Below the pieces are notes generated by a model. It was given only the letters and a program-made list of their open reading frames with translations. It had not been told where the DNA came from and searched no databases. A stretch of DNA of 64,000 nt. It comes from Astrocystis sublimbata (Eukaryota; Ascomycota; Sordariomycetes; Xylariales; Xylariaceae). Shown here piece after piece: positions 36,616 to 46,323 of the stretch. The stretch is taken from positions 124,001 to 188,000 of the forward strand of contig JAJNNY010000047.1 in the NCBI GenBank assembly GCA_022453515.1. The letters run 5' to 3'. A program made the translations under genes and the position numbers. Numbering within the stretch: position 1 is the stretch's first letter; each line of letters starts with the position of its first letter.

Positions 36616-37963
36616 GGTTTTTGTGAATTGTGGAATATGAGGTTGATGTGTTGGTGTTGTAGAGGGGAGAGGGGAGAGAAGTGGTGTTTCTGTTGGGCCA
36701 ATTGGGCTCGGAAAGTCGGGGGTCGGAGACGGAGGTGTCGCGTGAGACTTAGTTACACCGCGCTTCGGATCCGGAAAGGAGTCGGTAGGTCTCTCTACCT
36801 ATGGTCTGCTGTTTTTTTCTTGTTTTTTGTGTACAGCGACCAATTCATTCGTCAATTGAGTCGCACGACTTTGGTGCTTCACAGACTAAGTATGTTGTGT
36901 GAGCAACCCGACTGCAAGTGAAAGTCTCGGCCGAGGTAGACAGAAGCTCAAAATTCCCCAGACAGACGGCGAAAGCAATGCAAATGCTTGGCCTTTTGGT
37001 CCTTCAGTCCCTTCCTTATTAAGGGTCCTCCTGCTTCCACCTTTCCTTTCTCTTGCTCGGGGGGACTTGGCTGCGGTGTGAGTGGACTGCGATCTCGGAG
37101 CGCAAGAAGGCTTCGGTGGCACGCCGCTCCTCGGCTTAAGTTCATACCTGGCTCTTGGTAGCCAATCAGAGACGGGCTTTCTGTCAGGAACATGGGGGAG
37201 ACGCCACAGCGCCACCGCTTCTGGTTGGGGCTTCATGTACATGCTGTGGCTGGCTCACCCTTGTCAATTGGTTGCATTGCCGACGTTGACAGGCCACGGA
37301 AGCATTCCGCAACTACCTACTGTCGGCTTTGCCATCATGACTGACTGACTGGCTGACTGTCAGCAATTGATGCGGTGCCGGAGTAGCTGACATAGAAAAT
37401 AGACGCAGGAACCAGGCACGAGATGTGCTGGATCGGGCGGCTGAGTCGCATCTAGCAGGTATTAATAAGCACTTAAAGCCTGACCCCTGAGCCTCCTGGC
37501 ACCCTGGATGATTATTGCATCACGACTTCAGAGGCAATAATGGAGATGATCCAAGGAGTACGAGGGCTTTTTTTCACGTTCTGTGTTTGGAAAAATTCAA
37601 TTCTTCTTGCTAACGAGCGACTACGCTCAACGATGTAAGTACTTATATACCTAAACCTTTTGCGCAACAGGGCTCAACGTGATAATACGGCACATGACAC
37701 ATCACCCCGACGAGAAAAATACATGTAACTCAAATGCAACTCATTCATTCATACCTCGTCTACATAGCTCTGTGATTCTTAAGGCTCGCCCGATACTAGG
37801 TATATACATATGTTATATATAGGTTATGAATAGGTTATACAGTTTTATCCACCTTGTTCTCCAGTGTCTCGCTACCCCATAGTCCACATCCTCGCTAACA
37901 GAAACAAAGTTAGTAATTATTTCCATAAAGCCTTCTCCCTCCCTTCAAGGAAATGGAATCAAC
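36616..37963. other. Intergenic region
   Basis: About 1.35 kb upstream of the aminotransferase and downstream of the small minus-strand gene. No supported gene. It includes a GACTGACTGACTGG-like run near 37340. Confidence 0.5.
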
Positions 37964-38161
37964 TTACGCAAGTGTGACCTCCACCACGTTCTTATCAAAG
38001 AACGGCTTCTCCTTGACTGCCCGGAGGAACTCGGCCCCCGCTTCCCGGGTGAAAACCACCCGATTCCAGACATCTGTCTTCGTAGCATAGCTTACTACGA
38101 TTCGCTGGCTTCCCCGCCAGACGATGCCGATAAACTTCTTCGCGAAAATCTTTCGGACCAT
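37964..38161 (-). CDS. Small conserved-looking hypothetical protein
   Basis: A 65-residue frame beginning MVRKIFAKKFIGIVWRGSQR and ending DKNVVEVTLA. It has an alternating hydrophobic and basic pattern that looks like a small folded alpha/beta protein, and no membrane helix. I do not recognise the family. The frame could extend upstream to 38230 without an ATG, so the ATG at 38161 is chosen. The TAA stop is part of a GTAAGT donor consensus. A possible acceptor near 37900 (CTGTTAG) would, in phase, add about 30 residues beginning EDVDYGVARHW. Whether splicing or the stop is used cannot be decided here. Confidence 0.5.
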   Translation of the reverse strand: MVRKIFAKKFIGIVWRGSQRIVVSYATKTDVWNRVVFTREAGAEFLRAVKEKPFFDKNVVEVTLA

Positions 38162-38514
38162 CGTGGTTGGTTCTTTTTTTCTTTTGACCAAAAAAAGAAT
38201 TTGCTGTGGTGTTGGGATCGGTTTCGTCAAAAAGAATATTGATAAATTTGAATTTAGTAATAAATATGGTCCCTTATGAATAGTGGAATAGAATAACTAT
38301 AGGGATGTTGAATTGATATGGGCTAGTAATATCATAAGGATGACGTTTGAAAAGAATAAACGTTCCGAAATAATATGTGATAAGGATGGAATGATCTCGA
38401 GGTTCTGGTCGCCGCCTTGTCCCGAGGCTCCAGAGTGACTAGAGCTAATGAAATCCAGTTAGCAAGGATACAAGGAAAGTCGAAAAGGGGGGTCGTACCA
38501 GCTGCCGCCCGGAT

Positions 38515-38590
38515 AAATTGTTGATGAATAGTTGATGAATAACCGATAAATAATTGATGAGTTGATAAATGATTGATGAATAACGGATAG
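38515..38590. repeat. Degenerate tandem repeat, unit near TTGATGAATA
   Basis: Six or seven imperfect copies of TTGATGAATAG/TTGATGAATAA/GATAAATAAT-like units in a row. It is AT-rich and non-coding, and lies directly beside the AAA ATPase gene fragment. Confidence 0.6.
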
Positions 38591-38604
38591 ACACCAGTCG
38601 GGTC

Positions 38605-38777
38605 CATGCATAGCCCAAGACCATCTCGCTCGGTTTGTCGGAAGTGCTGTTGGAAAATTGAGGACCAAAGGCGAAAGACTGCAATCGCTTTTGTTCCATC
38701 TTGGCACGTTTCATACTTATGGCATGGTATAAAGCCGAAGTGTGGCGTCAGGATCGAAGTGTGGGAAGAACAGACTG
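38605..38777 (-). pseudogene. Degenerate fragment of an AAA ATPase gene
   Basis: Read on the minus strand, this stretch matches the C-terminal part of the AAA ATPase coding sequence at about 7342-7530 of this window. It begins at a shared CATATCAGT and encodes HISLFFPHFDPDATLRLYTM against HISLFYPKFDLEATLRLYTM. Stops and frame changes follow. Shared blocks return at GCGATTGCAGTCTTTC and at CACTTCCGACAAAC...GAGCGAGATGG. About 30 bases are missing between the last two blocks. No Walker motifs or other parts of the gene are seen nearby. It is a broken partial copy, not an expressed ATPase. Confidence 0.75.
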
Positions 38778-38936
38778 ATATGAACATGCACTGCTCTTGT
38801 CTGCAGCAAACCACGGAGGAGGCTTGCGTCGAGGGGGAGAGGAGCCAGGTGGTGTTGTAGCCATACTTTGAAGACTGCAGGCCAAACTTGACATCGACCA
38901 GTGCTGATTGAGTGCGAGACCAACTGCAGCTTGCCT

Positions 38937-39110
38937 TCAACGCCGAGACCTGCGACAGCAATGGAATAAGCAAAAGACGGCAATGATGAAGAGGATGGCG
39001 CCGATTGAGATGGCGAAGTTGATCCCGACGTTCTGGCCATACGTGAGATTGGGAAACCAGACGCAGTCGCAGGACCTATCCACGAGCCTGTTGAGGTGGA
39101 GTGAAGACAT
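38937..39110 (-). CDS. Possible small single-pass membrane peptide
   Basis: A 57-residue frame beginning MSSLHLNRLVDRSCDCVWFP. A strong membrane helix FAISIGAILFIIAVFCLF follows, then a basic Cys-containing end HCCRRSRR, which fits a cytosolic juxtamembrane tail with possible palmitoylation. The layout is what a real small membrane protein would show, but the frame is short and no family is recognised. The CAG/GTCTCG near its end could also be a splice donor leading to more coding sequence. Confidence 0.35.
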   Translation of the reverse strand: MSSLHLNRLVDRSCDCVWFPNLTYGQNVGINFAISIGAILFIIAVFCLFHCCRRSRR

Positions 39111-39889
39111 TTGTAGTGTAGATCCTAGTCGTATGCAGAGCGGTAAGGAACGGGGCTTGCCACGGTTCTGAATGTGTGTAGGTGGCTGCTAGTGTTCAAG
39201 TTCCTGACTTGATGACGATCTGTCCTTCGGTGGTGTCGGGGTGATGGCGCTGCAGTCCTCTTCCGGTAAATGGCTTGCAACAAGGTTTGCTGAGTGATAG
39301 CAGGGAGAAAGATGAGTCGAATGAGGGAAAGGTAACATGAGGTGATGAGTTGAGACGGAACTTTGTGCTCTCAAGCTCTTTCTTATAATGCACATAGGAC
39401 TCAGGCACAGCCGCATTGCTCGCTCCCTTTGTAGGCCTGTGTCAGGAGCTGCAAGCCAGTCGTTGGAGCTGGGCCAAGGGACACAGGACCACAACATCCC
39501 TTGCCTCCAATACTGCCTTGTGTGACGTCTGGGTCTGCTTGGTGTGGATGGAACAACTGTCGAATTCCGCATCTCTGTCGGTAGCACCGAACTCGATTGA
39601 GCAGCGTTTATTCAGCCTGAGATAGGGATGTCAGTAAACGGGGTTGTCATACTGTCTGTTGATGGAGAATAGAATACCTCGAAATCATGGGATGAGTTGT
39701 CGTGATTGATTGCCAGAGCAGAATGACTGTAGGCGGAATGGCATGGGTGCTCGATTGCGTCGGAGCAACGCTGAAACACGATGTCGATGTAGGCTGCTGC
39801 CGCTACAAAGAGAAGACCGCCGTGAGATAGCTCTGGAGTATCAAGCCCACTTGTTGAAGAAACGGAGAGAATGTGAGAATGGGAATGGG

Positions 39890-40010
39890 GATGTTGATGT
39901 TGATGTTGATGTTGATGTTGATGTTGATGTTGATGTTGATGTTGATGTTGATGTTGATGTTGATGTTGATGTTGATGTTGATGTTGATGTTGATGTTGAT
40001 GTTGATGTTG
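39890..40010. repeat. (GATGTT)n hexanucleotide array, about 20 copies
   Basis: An almost perfect array of the 6-base unit GATGTT over about 120 bp. Read on plus it would encode alternating Asp-Val, and on minus Ile-Asn or Ser-Thr. It is a microsatellite; the open frames through it are a consequence of the repeat. Confidence 0.9.
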
Positions 40011-40541
40011 TGTTGGAGAAGATTGAACACTGCTTGGATTGCTCGACTATAAACAATGCACCTGTACCCTTCGCGACTACCTCACAGCATCCTCAAGCAC
40101 TGGCTCTGCGCCTCTCCTCCTTCCACACCTTCTTACAGAACGGCCCCTTCTGGCCACGGATTTGAGACGAAGTCGACTGCGAGGCATGCACAACCCGTTC
40201 GGCTTCCGATTCTGACTTACTGCTTGTAGGCTGTCGCGCCCCTGACCAGGGCATCCACAACCTCACCGACAACCACTGGACTTTCCCTATCTTCGCGTCC
40301 CAACTGGGACAAGGAAAGAATGCTTGATAATTACTATTGCGCCTGAGCAAACTGTTAGTCTAGCACATGCAGTTATTCCCATAAAAGTCATCTTTCACAC
40401 GGCAAGGTAACTGCACTTGCCAAGGGAGCGATTCAATTGGACTGGGAGTGACTTCAGTTTTCCACGACGGATCAATTTACACGGACAAGCTTGCTGTTAT
40501 GGATAATCAGATACGCTACGTCCATATAGCGCTTCAATGGA

Positions 40542-41663
40542 TCAATGCGCAACATCCTGCAAGAGCTTCTCGGCGTCCCAAGTCGAGAACTCGGCCATTG
40601 TTTCTTTCCAGAGCTGCTCCTTGATTGTCCTTCCTTCCTCGGTGTAAATGATAGATGCCATCCTGCGTCAGAGCATCATCAATTTCACTTTCATAATTGC
40701 AACCGCGGTGCTGGTGGGGGTGGAGTGCACTTACTGTATCATCATCTGAAAAGATAGGAACTGGCCATGGGTCTCCTCGCCATGATTCACAACAGCATCG
40801 GTGATCATGTGAGCCCCGACTTCCGGGCTATTAGCGACACATCTCTGAATCCTCTTGGTCATGGCACCTGAGAAAGTTTTTCCAATATCGCGGTTGAACT
40901 CCGTGCTATGGACGGCACCGGGCGAGACGCAGTTGATCAGGGCCACTGATGGCGGCACCACTTCGCATAGCTTGGTGATGAAGAATTGGCAAAATAACTT
41001 GGAAACAAACATCCGATCGGCAGGATCGACCTTGCCAGGTGCATCAAGGCTGGTTAGGAGAGGGACGTTGTTTCGCTCCTTGAAGTTGGTGAAGGCAGCT
41101 ACCTCGGATGACAATAGGGTTATGCGCGTGGGTTGCGGCTGATTCACTCTCTTGGCCTTCACAATGGGTAGCAGGAGAATAAGGAGCAGGGCGTTGGATA
41201 GGTAGTTGACCTGAATGTCTTCATCGTGGCCTGTCTCTTTGTTGAAGGTGCGTTCTAGGGGAGACCACATGCCTGCATTCAGAACTACCATGTCCACGCG
41301 ATCGAGATCGCTCCTTACACGGTTTGTGAAGGCGGTTATGGAGTCATAGGATGATAGATCTAGACTCCATACCTGAACTGTGTCGGGGTCGATATTCAAG
41401 TCTGACGTCAGCTGCGCTGCAGCGGTTTGGCCCTTTCCCTCATCGCGAACAGCGAGGATGAGTCGGCTCAGGCCGAGCTGAAGCAGCTGGCGACTTGTTG
41501 CGAGTCCGAGCCCACAGTTGGCACCGGTGACGATGGCCGTCTTGCCTTGCAGGCTGACATCCTTGACAGGGGCCGGTCTGACTGTGAGCTGGCGGTAGAA
41601 GTAGTGGAGTGCGGTGGCCGGCTTTAATCTGTCGGCGGCGGAATGAATCGCCGTAGAGGACAT
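40542..41663 (-). CDS. Short-chain dehydrogenase/reductase (SDR)
   Basis: Two exons on minus, 41663-40735 and 40662-40542, give 349 residues. The Rossmann start is clear: GKTAIVTGANCGLGLATSRQ (TGxxxGxG), then VWSLDLSSYDSI with the adenine-site Asp and VVLNAGMW (NAG). The usual active-site pair YxxxK is not present in its standard form. The position reads FVSKLFCQFF, so the Tyr appears replaced by Phe while the Lys is kept; the Ser of ITLLSSEV is present. The second exon supplies the usual C-terminal helix EEGRTIKEQLWKETMAEFS. It is an NAD(P)-dependent oxidoreductase family member, perhaps with altered or lost activity. The substrate is unknown. The first exon alone would stop four residues after FLSFQ, so the splice is needed for a full-length protein. 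Confidence 0.85.
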
Positions 41664-42723
41664 GATGGCAGGACCCCCGGCAACGACTAGACGGGAGGGG
41701 CAGAGACAAAGTCCAAGGAGGGAGACAAGCTCGCAGTGGCTTGGAATTGATGTAGAAAATCGCTTAATGAATGCTTCAAATTGGTATGATGATGTAATGA
41801 ATAGACTACTCTTGACAGCTAGGAGGAAGCGATGCGGCAGAATGAAATAACATCGAGAGTTTTGGGTAGTGCTTGCCAGCTTACCCAGACTCCCATCTCA
41901 TAGAGAGGAAACTAATACATTGGAAATTTATACACTGGCTGGCACGAGATCCCGATCTTCAACCAACAGGTTGGCCATGCGATGGTTCATGTTGGAACCA
42001 TATAGTATCAACAAGACATAACAGCTACTACGCACAGTTTTATTATTATTTATTGTTATATGCATGAGGTCGTGTTTACGCAGATGATACCAACAATGAA
42101 GTGACGATTGGCTTTCAATGAAAGAAGCAAGTGGAGACTTATATTTATACACAATAAGACCTGAGAATGACATCATAGCCAAGATGATGTTCACAAGGAC
42201 ATCGCGAGTGAAGGATTGAAGCGAGATCCCTCTCGAGGGAAATCTAAACTAGTATAGACCTGATGACAACAATATGAAAACTGCATCGCAGAGGCAGCAT
42301 TTTTGGTCACCGCAAGTTAGTCATCCCACTTGACCGACATACCCTAACAATGCAGCACTGAATGCGATCAATCAATCTATGAGGCAACCCACCCACAACT
42401 GCTATATGCGCAAGGCGCAGCACAGCATAGCTTCTATTCTGTTTGGAAAAAACCATGAAGGTCTATGTTTTCGTAGATCTGGTTGGTTACTTTCTCTGAT
42501 GCGGGGTATGCAGATAAGCTTGTCTGAGACTGCTTCGCTGCCTTTTGGAAGAAAAAAAACCATGAAGGTCTATGTTTCTATAGATCTGGTTGGTTCTTTC
42601 CACAATGTGGGGTATACAGCTGCGAAGTAGCTTCTCCAAAGGTTTATGAAAATATAGATCTAATTAGTTACTTTCTATAACGTAAAGTATATAATAAGCG
42701 ATGAATAAAGCATTACTATTATT
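41664..42723. other. Intergenic with direct repeats
   Basis: About 1 kb between the start of the SDR gene and the end of the SNF2 gene (both minus). It carries the three-copy direct repeat described separately (42455-42715). No gene was supported. Confidence 0.5.
42455..42715. repeat. Three diverged direct repeats, third copy AT-shifted
   Basis: Three head-to-tail copies share a core AGGTCTATGTTT...TAGATCTGGTTGGTTACTTTC...GGGGTATGCAG. They start near 42458, 42563 and 42640. Copies 1 and 2 share an upstream AAAACCATGAAGG. Copy 3 reads AGATCTAATTAGTTACTTTC and AAAGTATATAA, where G of the others is mostly A and C mostly T. Confidence 0.7.
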
Positions 42724-45700
42724 TTAAATACACGAGAAATGAAAGATTTCTCCGAGTTGCTCCAAGTATTGCATCATTTCTTCATAACTTGGGTTGTCAT
42801 CGGCAAACCCTCCTTTCGCCAACTCTAGCTTTCGAAATTGCCTGGATTGTACCAACTACTTATGTCAATTCCCTTCAACTTGAGGTTGATTGATGACTCA
42901 CCTCTTCAATTGATTTTTGCATTGTATATCGAATCACAGTGACTGGCTTCTCTTGGTCAAGGCGAAGGAGTCGCCCAATCGCCTGTTTCTCTACTGCTGG
43001 ATTCCATTGAGGCTCGATAATGTGCACTCGATTTGCGACAGTCAGGCCATTGAGTCTGTTCCATAGATGAAATTTAACAATGATAAAGCAATCAACTTGA
43101 TATTCATCAAAAACTTACCCGACTGACCCAGTAGAGAAGGTCATTAGTAGAACTCGTAAAGCATTACGGCTCTGGAATTCTATCAACGCGTTACTTCTTT
43201 CTCGCGGTAGCATGTTGCCATCTATACGCGAGCAAGTGATGTGTTGGTCGTTAAGTGCTGCCTGTACAATATCCAAGGTCTTTTTCCAAAAGGCGAAAAT
43301 AACACTGTTTCCCTGTTCAGAATATGAGTTTCAATTAAGATAGTTGATTACTGACCATTTATCTCGGAGATGATACTCTTCGACATCTTGCACCAGAGCT
43401 GAGACTTTCGACGAATACCGAGAAATACGTCGTTGGTCTAAGCTGCAGTCGGGTATTTCGTGCGAAAGGTCGCGATGAGTGTGCTGACTTCTGCATATAG
43501 GACAAGTTGAACCCTGGGATTCATGATACTCTGCCCTATATTGCGACATGCATGCATTGCAAACAAAATTCTGACAAGTTGTTAAATAACCCACATCTGA
43601 ATCAAGAGCCTGACTTATGGACGTGATATCGCAAGAGCAGTACCAACACCTGGCTTGTCCGCATTGTTGATATATACTCAGAACTTCGTCAGGTCTCAAG
43701 TCTGATGACGCGGAGTCTAGCATTTCTGTGCGGGGTGCTGTTTCTAGGCCATTGTTGCAGAACATTCGCAGTTGTAACAGCGCCTCCATGATCTTATGGT
43801 GTGTAGGTTGCAAGCCTTTTCTGGCCCCGGTAAGAGTGATGACCTTGCGGAAGGCGAGTTCGATACCACGGTATTGTTCGCGTTCCTGTGGGGTAAATTC
43901 CAGACGCCGATCTTCAGAAACGATGCCGAGATTCGGAAGAACCGACTTGTTTCTTCGAAGACATATGCAACCCAGAAGGAGTTGAAGGTTTTGGTGCTGC
44001 TCTGATGGATCTTTTGATTGAGACCGAGTCATATATCTCCTGAGAATAGCACCTTCCTCTAATATCGGCACCCTTAGAAACCTAACCAAGGAGGCCATAT
44101 CATCGAGGGAATTCTGAATTGGCGTTCCTGTTAAGCACCATCGAGATCGTGAAGATATCTCCTTGACAGCTTTGAACTGTTTGCTTGACGGATTCCGTAT
44201 CATATGGGCTATCGAAATTCAGCAAGATTCAGTGGAAACGCCAGTGTCCGCGCCACTAGCTACTAACCTTCATCTAGCACTAGACGGAACCACATAATTT
44301 TGTAGAGAGGTCCTTTTCGCTTTCTATGTTCAGCCATGATGGTGCCGAATGTAGTGAGGATGATGTCGTAGCTTGGAAGAATATTCTCCACTTCATGCCT
44401 CGCGGGTCCATGATACTTAGTCAGGCGAACAGTTCCAGGATATATGTGCCTGTAAAGGTGTCAACGAAATCTCTATCTATCTCGGCGATAAATATATACT
44501 TATTAACTTCGTTTGCCCAAGTGTTAAGCAAAACTAGATTTTTCGAACGTCAGAAACAGTATCGATATATAAATAGCAAAAAAACTCACGCTCCGATGGC
44601 ACTACAACAATCGTTGATTTTGCACGGTTTCCTCCTCCACCACAAAATTCGGTTGCTTTCTTTATCGACCCTACTATTGAACTCAGCATTGTCAATGTCT
44701 TCCCCAGCCCCATTTCATCAGCGATGATGCCACCTAAACAGTCAGTTGGCGATCGACTTTTCGCCCCTGTTATTATATGTTGGAAACTAAGCTAGTGTTA
44801 GACTCCTCTCTTCTTTCAAAGAATTGAAATCCTACTATTCATCACCGTTGTCTAAGTAACTCCTTTCCCATAAGGTCCGCTCATAGAGATCAGGTTCTCG
44901 CTCCCTGCGGTTGATGAAATCCACACCGGTCTGCTGGTGGCTATCGTATCTGGTCAGCGAGGCGTAGAGCACGATGCTTTTCTCCATACCTAAGCAACTT
45001 TACGATTATGCTTGCATCTATTTGGGGTTGACAAAGGTAGGTATGGGCGGGTATCATCTCAAGCAGGGAATCCGGATCTTCGATAACAGTCTCTGTGATA
45101 CTTTCAGCGTTGGCTTCATTAGTCCATTGATCTAAACCATCAGTTAGTTCTCTGGGGAAAAGACTTTCTAGTTCCAGACTATCCAATCTGAGCTGATTCG
45201 GCAAGGACAAAGACTGCGGGTTTTCATATGGTCCCCAACAGGCGTCTATCGGATCCTGGAGATATAGTTCTGCAGTAGCAAGAATCTTTGCCACGCTAGT
45301 CCCCACATCCTTTTGTCCCGTCAAGACAACTTGAAACTTTATCAAATCCGTTTTGTTGCTCCTATGCTTCGCCACTGCAAGTCTTCTCGTCGCTTCATTC
45401 CATTCTGCATCCTCGACGATGCAATGGAATTCAAGACCAGACAGAAGTCGAAGAGCTGCGAAACTATTATGTGTACGATAATCGATAACGGCGAACTCCT
45501 GTCCAACTTCGGTTTCCAGTACTCCGTCTGTTTGACGAAATACCAGCCTTAGAGGTATGAAATTGCCGCCTTGCCCTTGTAGACGGAATATGAAAGCTTC
45601 CTGAGAATCCTTTGGGATCCATTTCAGGCGAGCAGGAATGTTGTATAACTATCGAGCCGTTTTACTTAGCAAATTCTTGATGCATTGTTCAGGATGTCTT

Positions 45701-45978
45701 ACCATTCCATAGCAGATTTTTTGTATACCAGGTTCGATCGCGACATCCTGAGTTCCTGTACTTAAAGGCGCCCTTTCCGAAAATTGGGCTTCGGTCTGTT
45801 CTAAGCTGATCCCAAGGCTGGGATAGGATGCGGGGTTTTCACAATAGGTCGGTTCTAGACCAGGCAAGGCCATTCCTAATCTCCTAGACTTCCTTGTGAG
45901 ATTTGAAATCTCAACCTCGCTGCTGTGTTGTCTTTTCTGGCGATTTGAACTTTGCATCGCTTGAGATCTTGCTGTCAT
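42724..45978 (-). CDS. SNF2-family helicase with RING finger, RAD5/HLTF type
   Basis: Ten exons on minus: 45978-45703, 45648-44990, 44949-44846, 44766-44590, 44533-44500, 44449-44268, 44208-43352, 43312-43119, 43055-42902 and 42855-42724; 922 residues, all phases consistent. Motif I is [13 protein letters not shown] (near residue 365), motif II is VLDEAH, and motif III is [20 protein letters not shown]-type Cys cluster (CWYCSC...CNAC...CPIC, about residues 665-716) sits between the two helicase lobes, as in RAD5/HLTF. The C-terminal lobe has [32 protein letters not shown] and [11 protein letters not shown]. Relatives remodel chromatin or act as ubiquitin ligases in post-replication repair. 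This one is short at the N-terminus and lacks a clear HIRAN domain, so it may be an accessory paralogue rather than RAD5. It is divergent from the NACHT gene. Upstream sequence in frame stops before another ATG. Confidence 0.85.
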
Positions 45979-46323
45979 CTGTTGACTAGCGTTCGATGTG
46001 AGACCTGACAAGTGAGGGACGCTTGGTATCTACATAATGGACTAAGGCACCTAGGAATGTCAGCCACTTGGAGTGTCATCTTCGTGCGTGCATGCATGCA
46101 TATGACTGCGCCCCAATCACTGCCACCACTATGGTGGGGTTCCAGTGAGCCTTTTTGAAGCAGGGCTACGTGGGGCTGAGCAATAGCCCTTAATTACATA
46201 TTATCCAGTCTTCGAGCATCTCGGAATAGCGGCATCCGCATTCCAGGCGAGAGGTTAACATCGAGCTAAACGCCCCCCTAGCAAATTCAATCCTCTCAAC
46301 GGCAAGGACCAAAACCACCACCA
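45979..46323. promoter_or_regulatory. Divergent promoter between SNF2 helicase and NACHT genes
   Basis: About 345 bp between the two start codons. It includes a run of alternating GCATGCATGCATATG near 46089, which is palindromic. Control elements for both genes must be here; none is recognised with confidence. Confidence 0.4.

Larger units (their letters stand above)
38778..40541. other. Gene-poor interval
   Basis: Apart from a possible 57-residue membrane peptide (38937-39110, minus) and a (GATGTT)n array (39890-40010), nothing convincing is seen. Frames at 39189-39600 on the minus strand lack any motif. Confidence 0.45.

Noticed and set aside
36628..37348. Several open frames upstream of the aminotransferase
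   Set aside because: No recognisable domain or start context; likely chance frames in promoter sequence.
39890..40010. CRISPR-like array
   Set aside because: Units are 6 bases with no spacers in a eukaryotic genome; it is a microsatellite.
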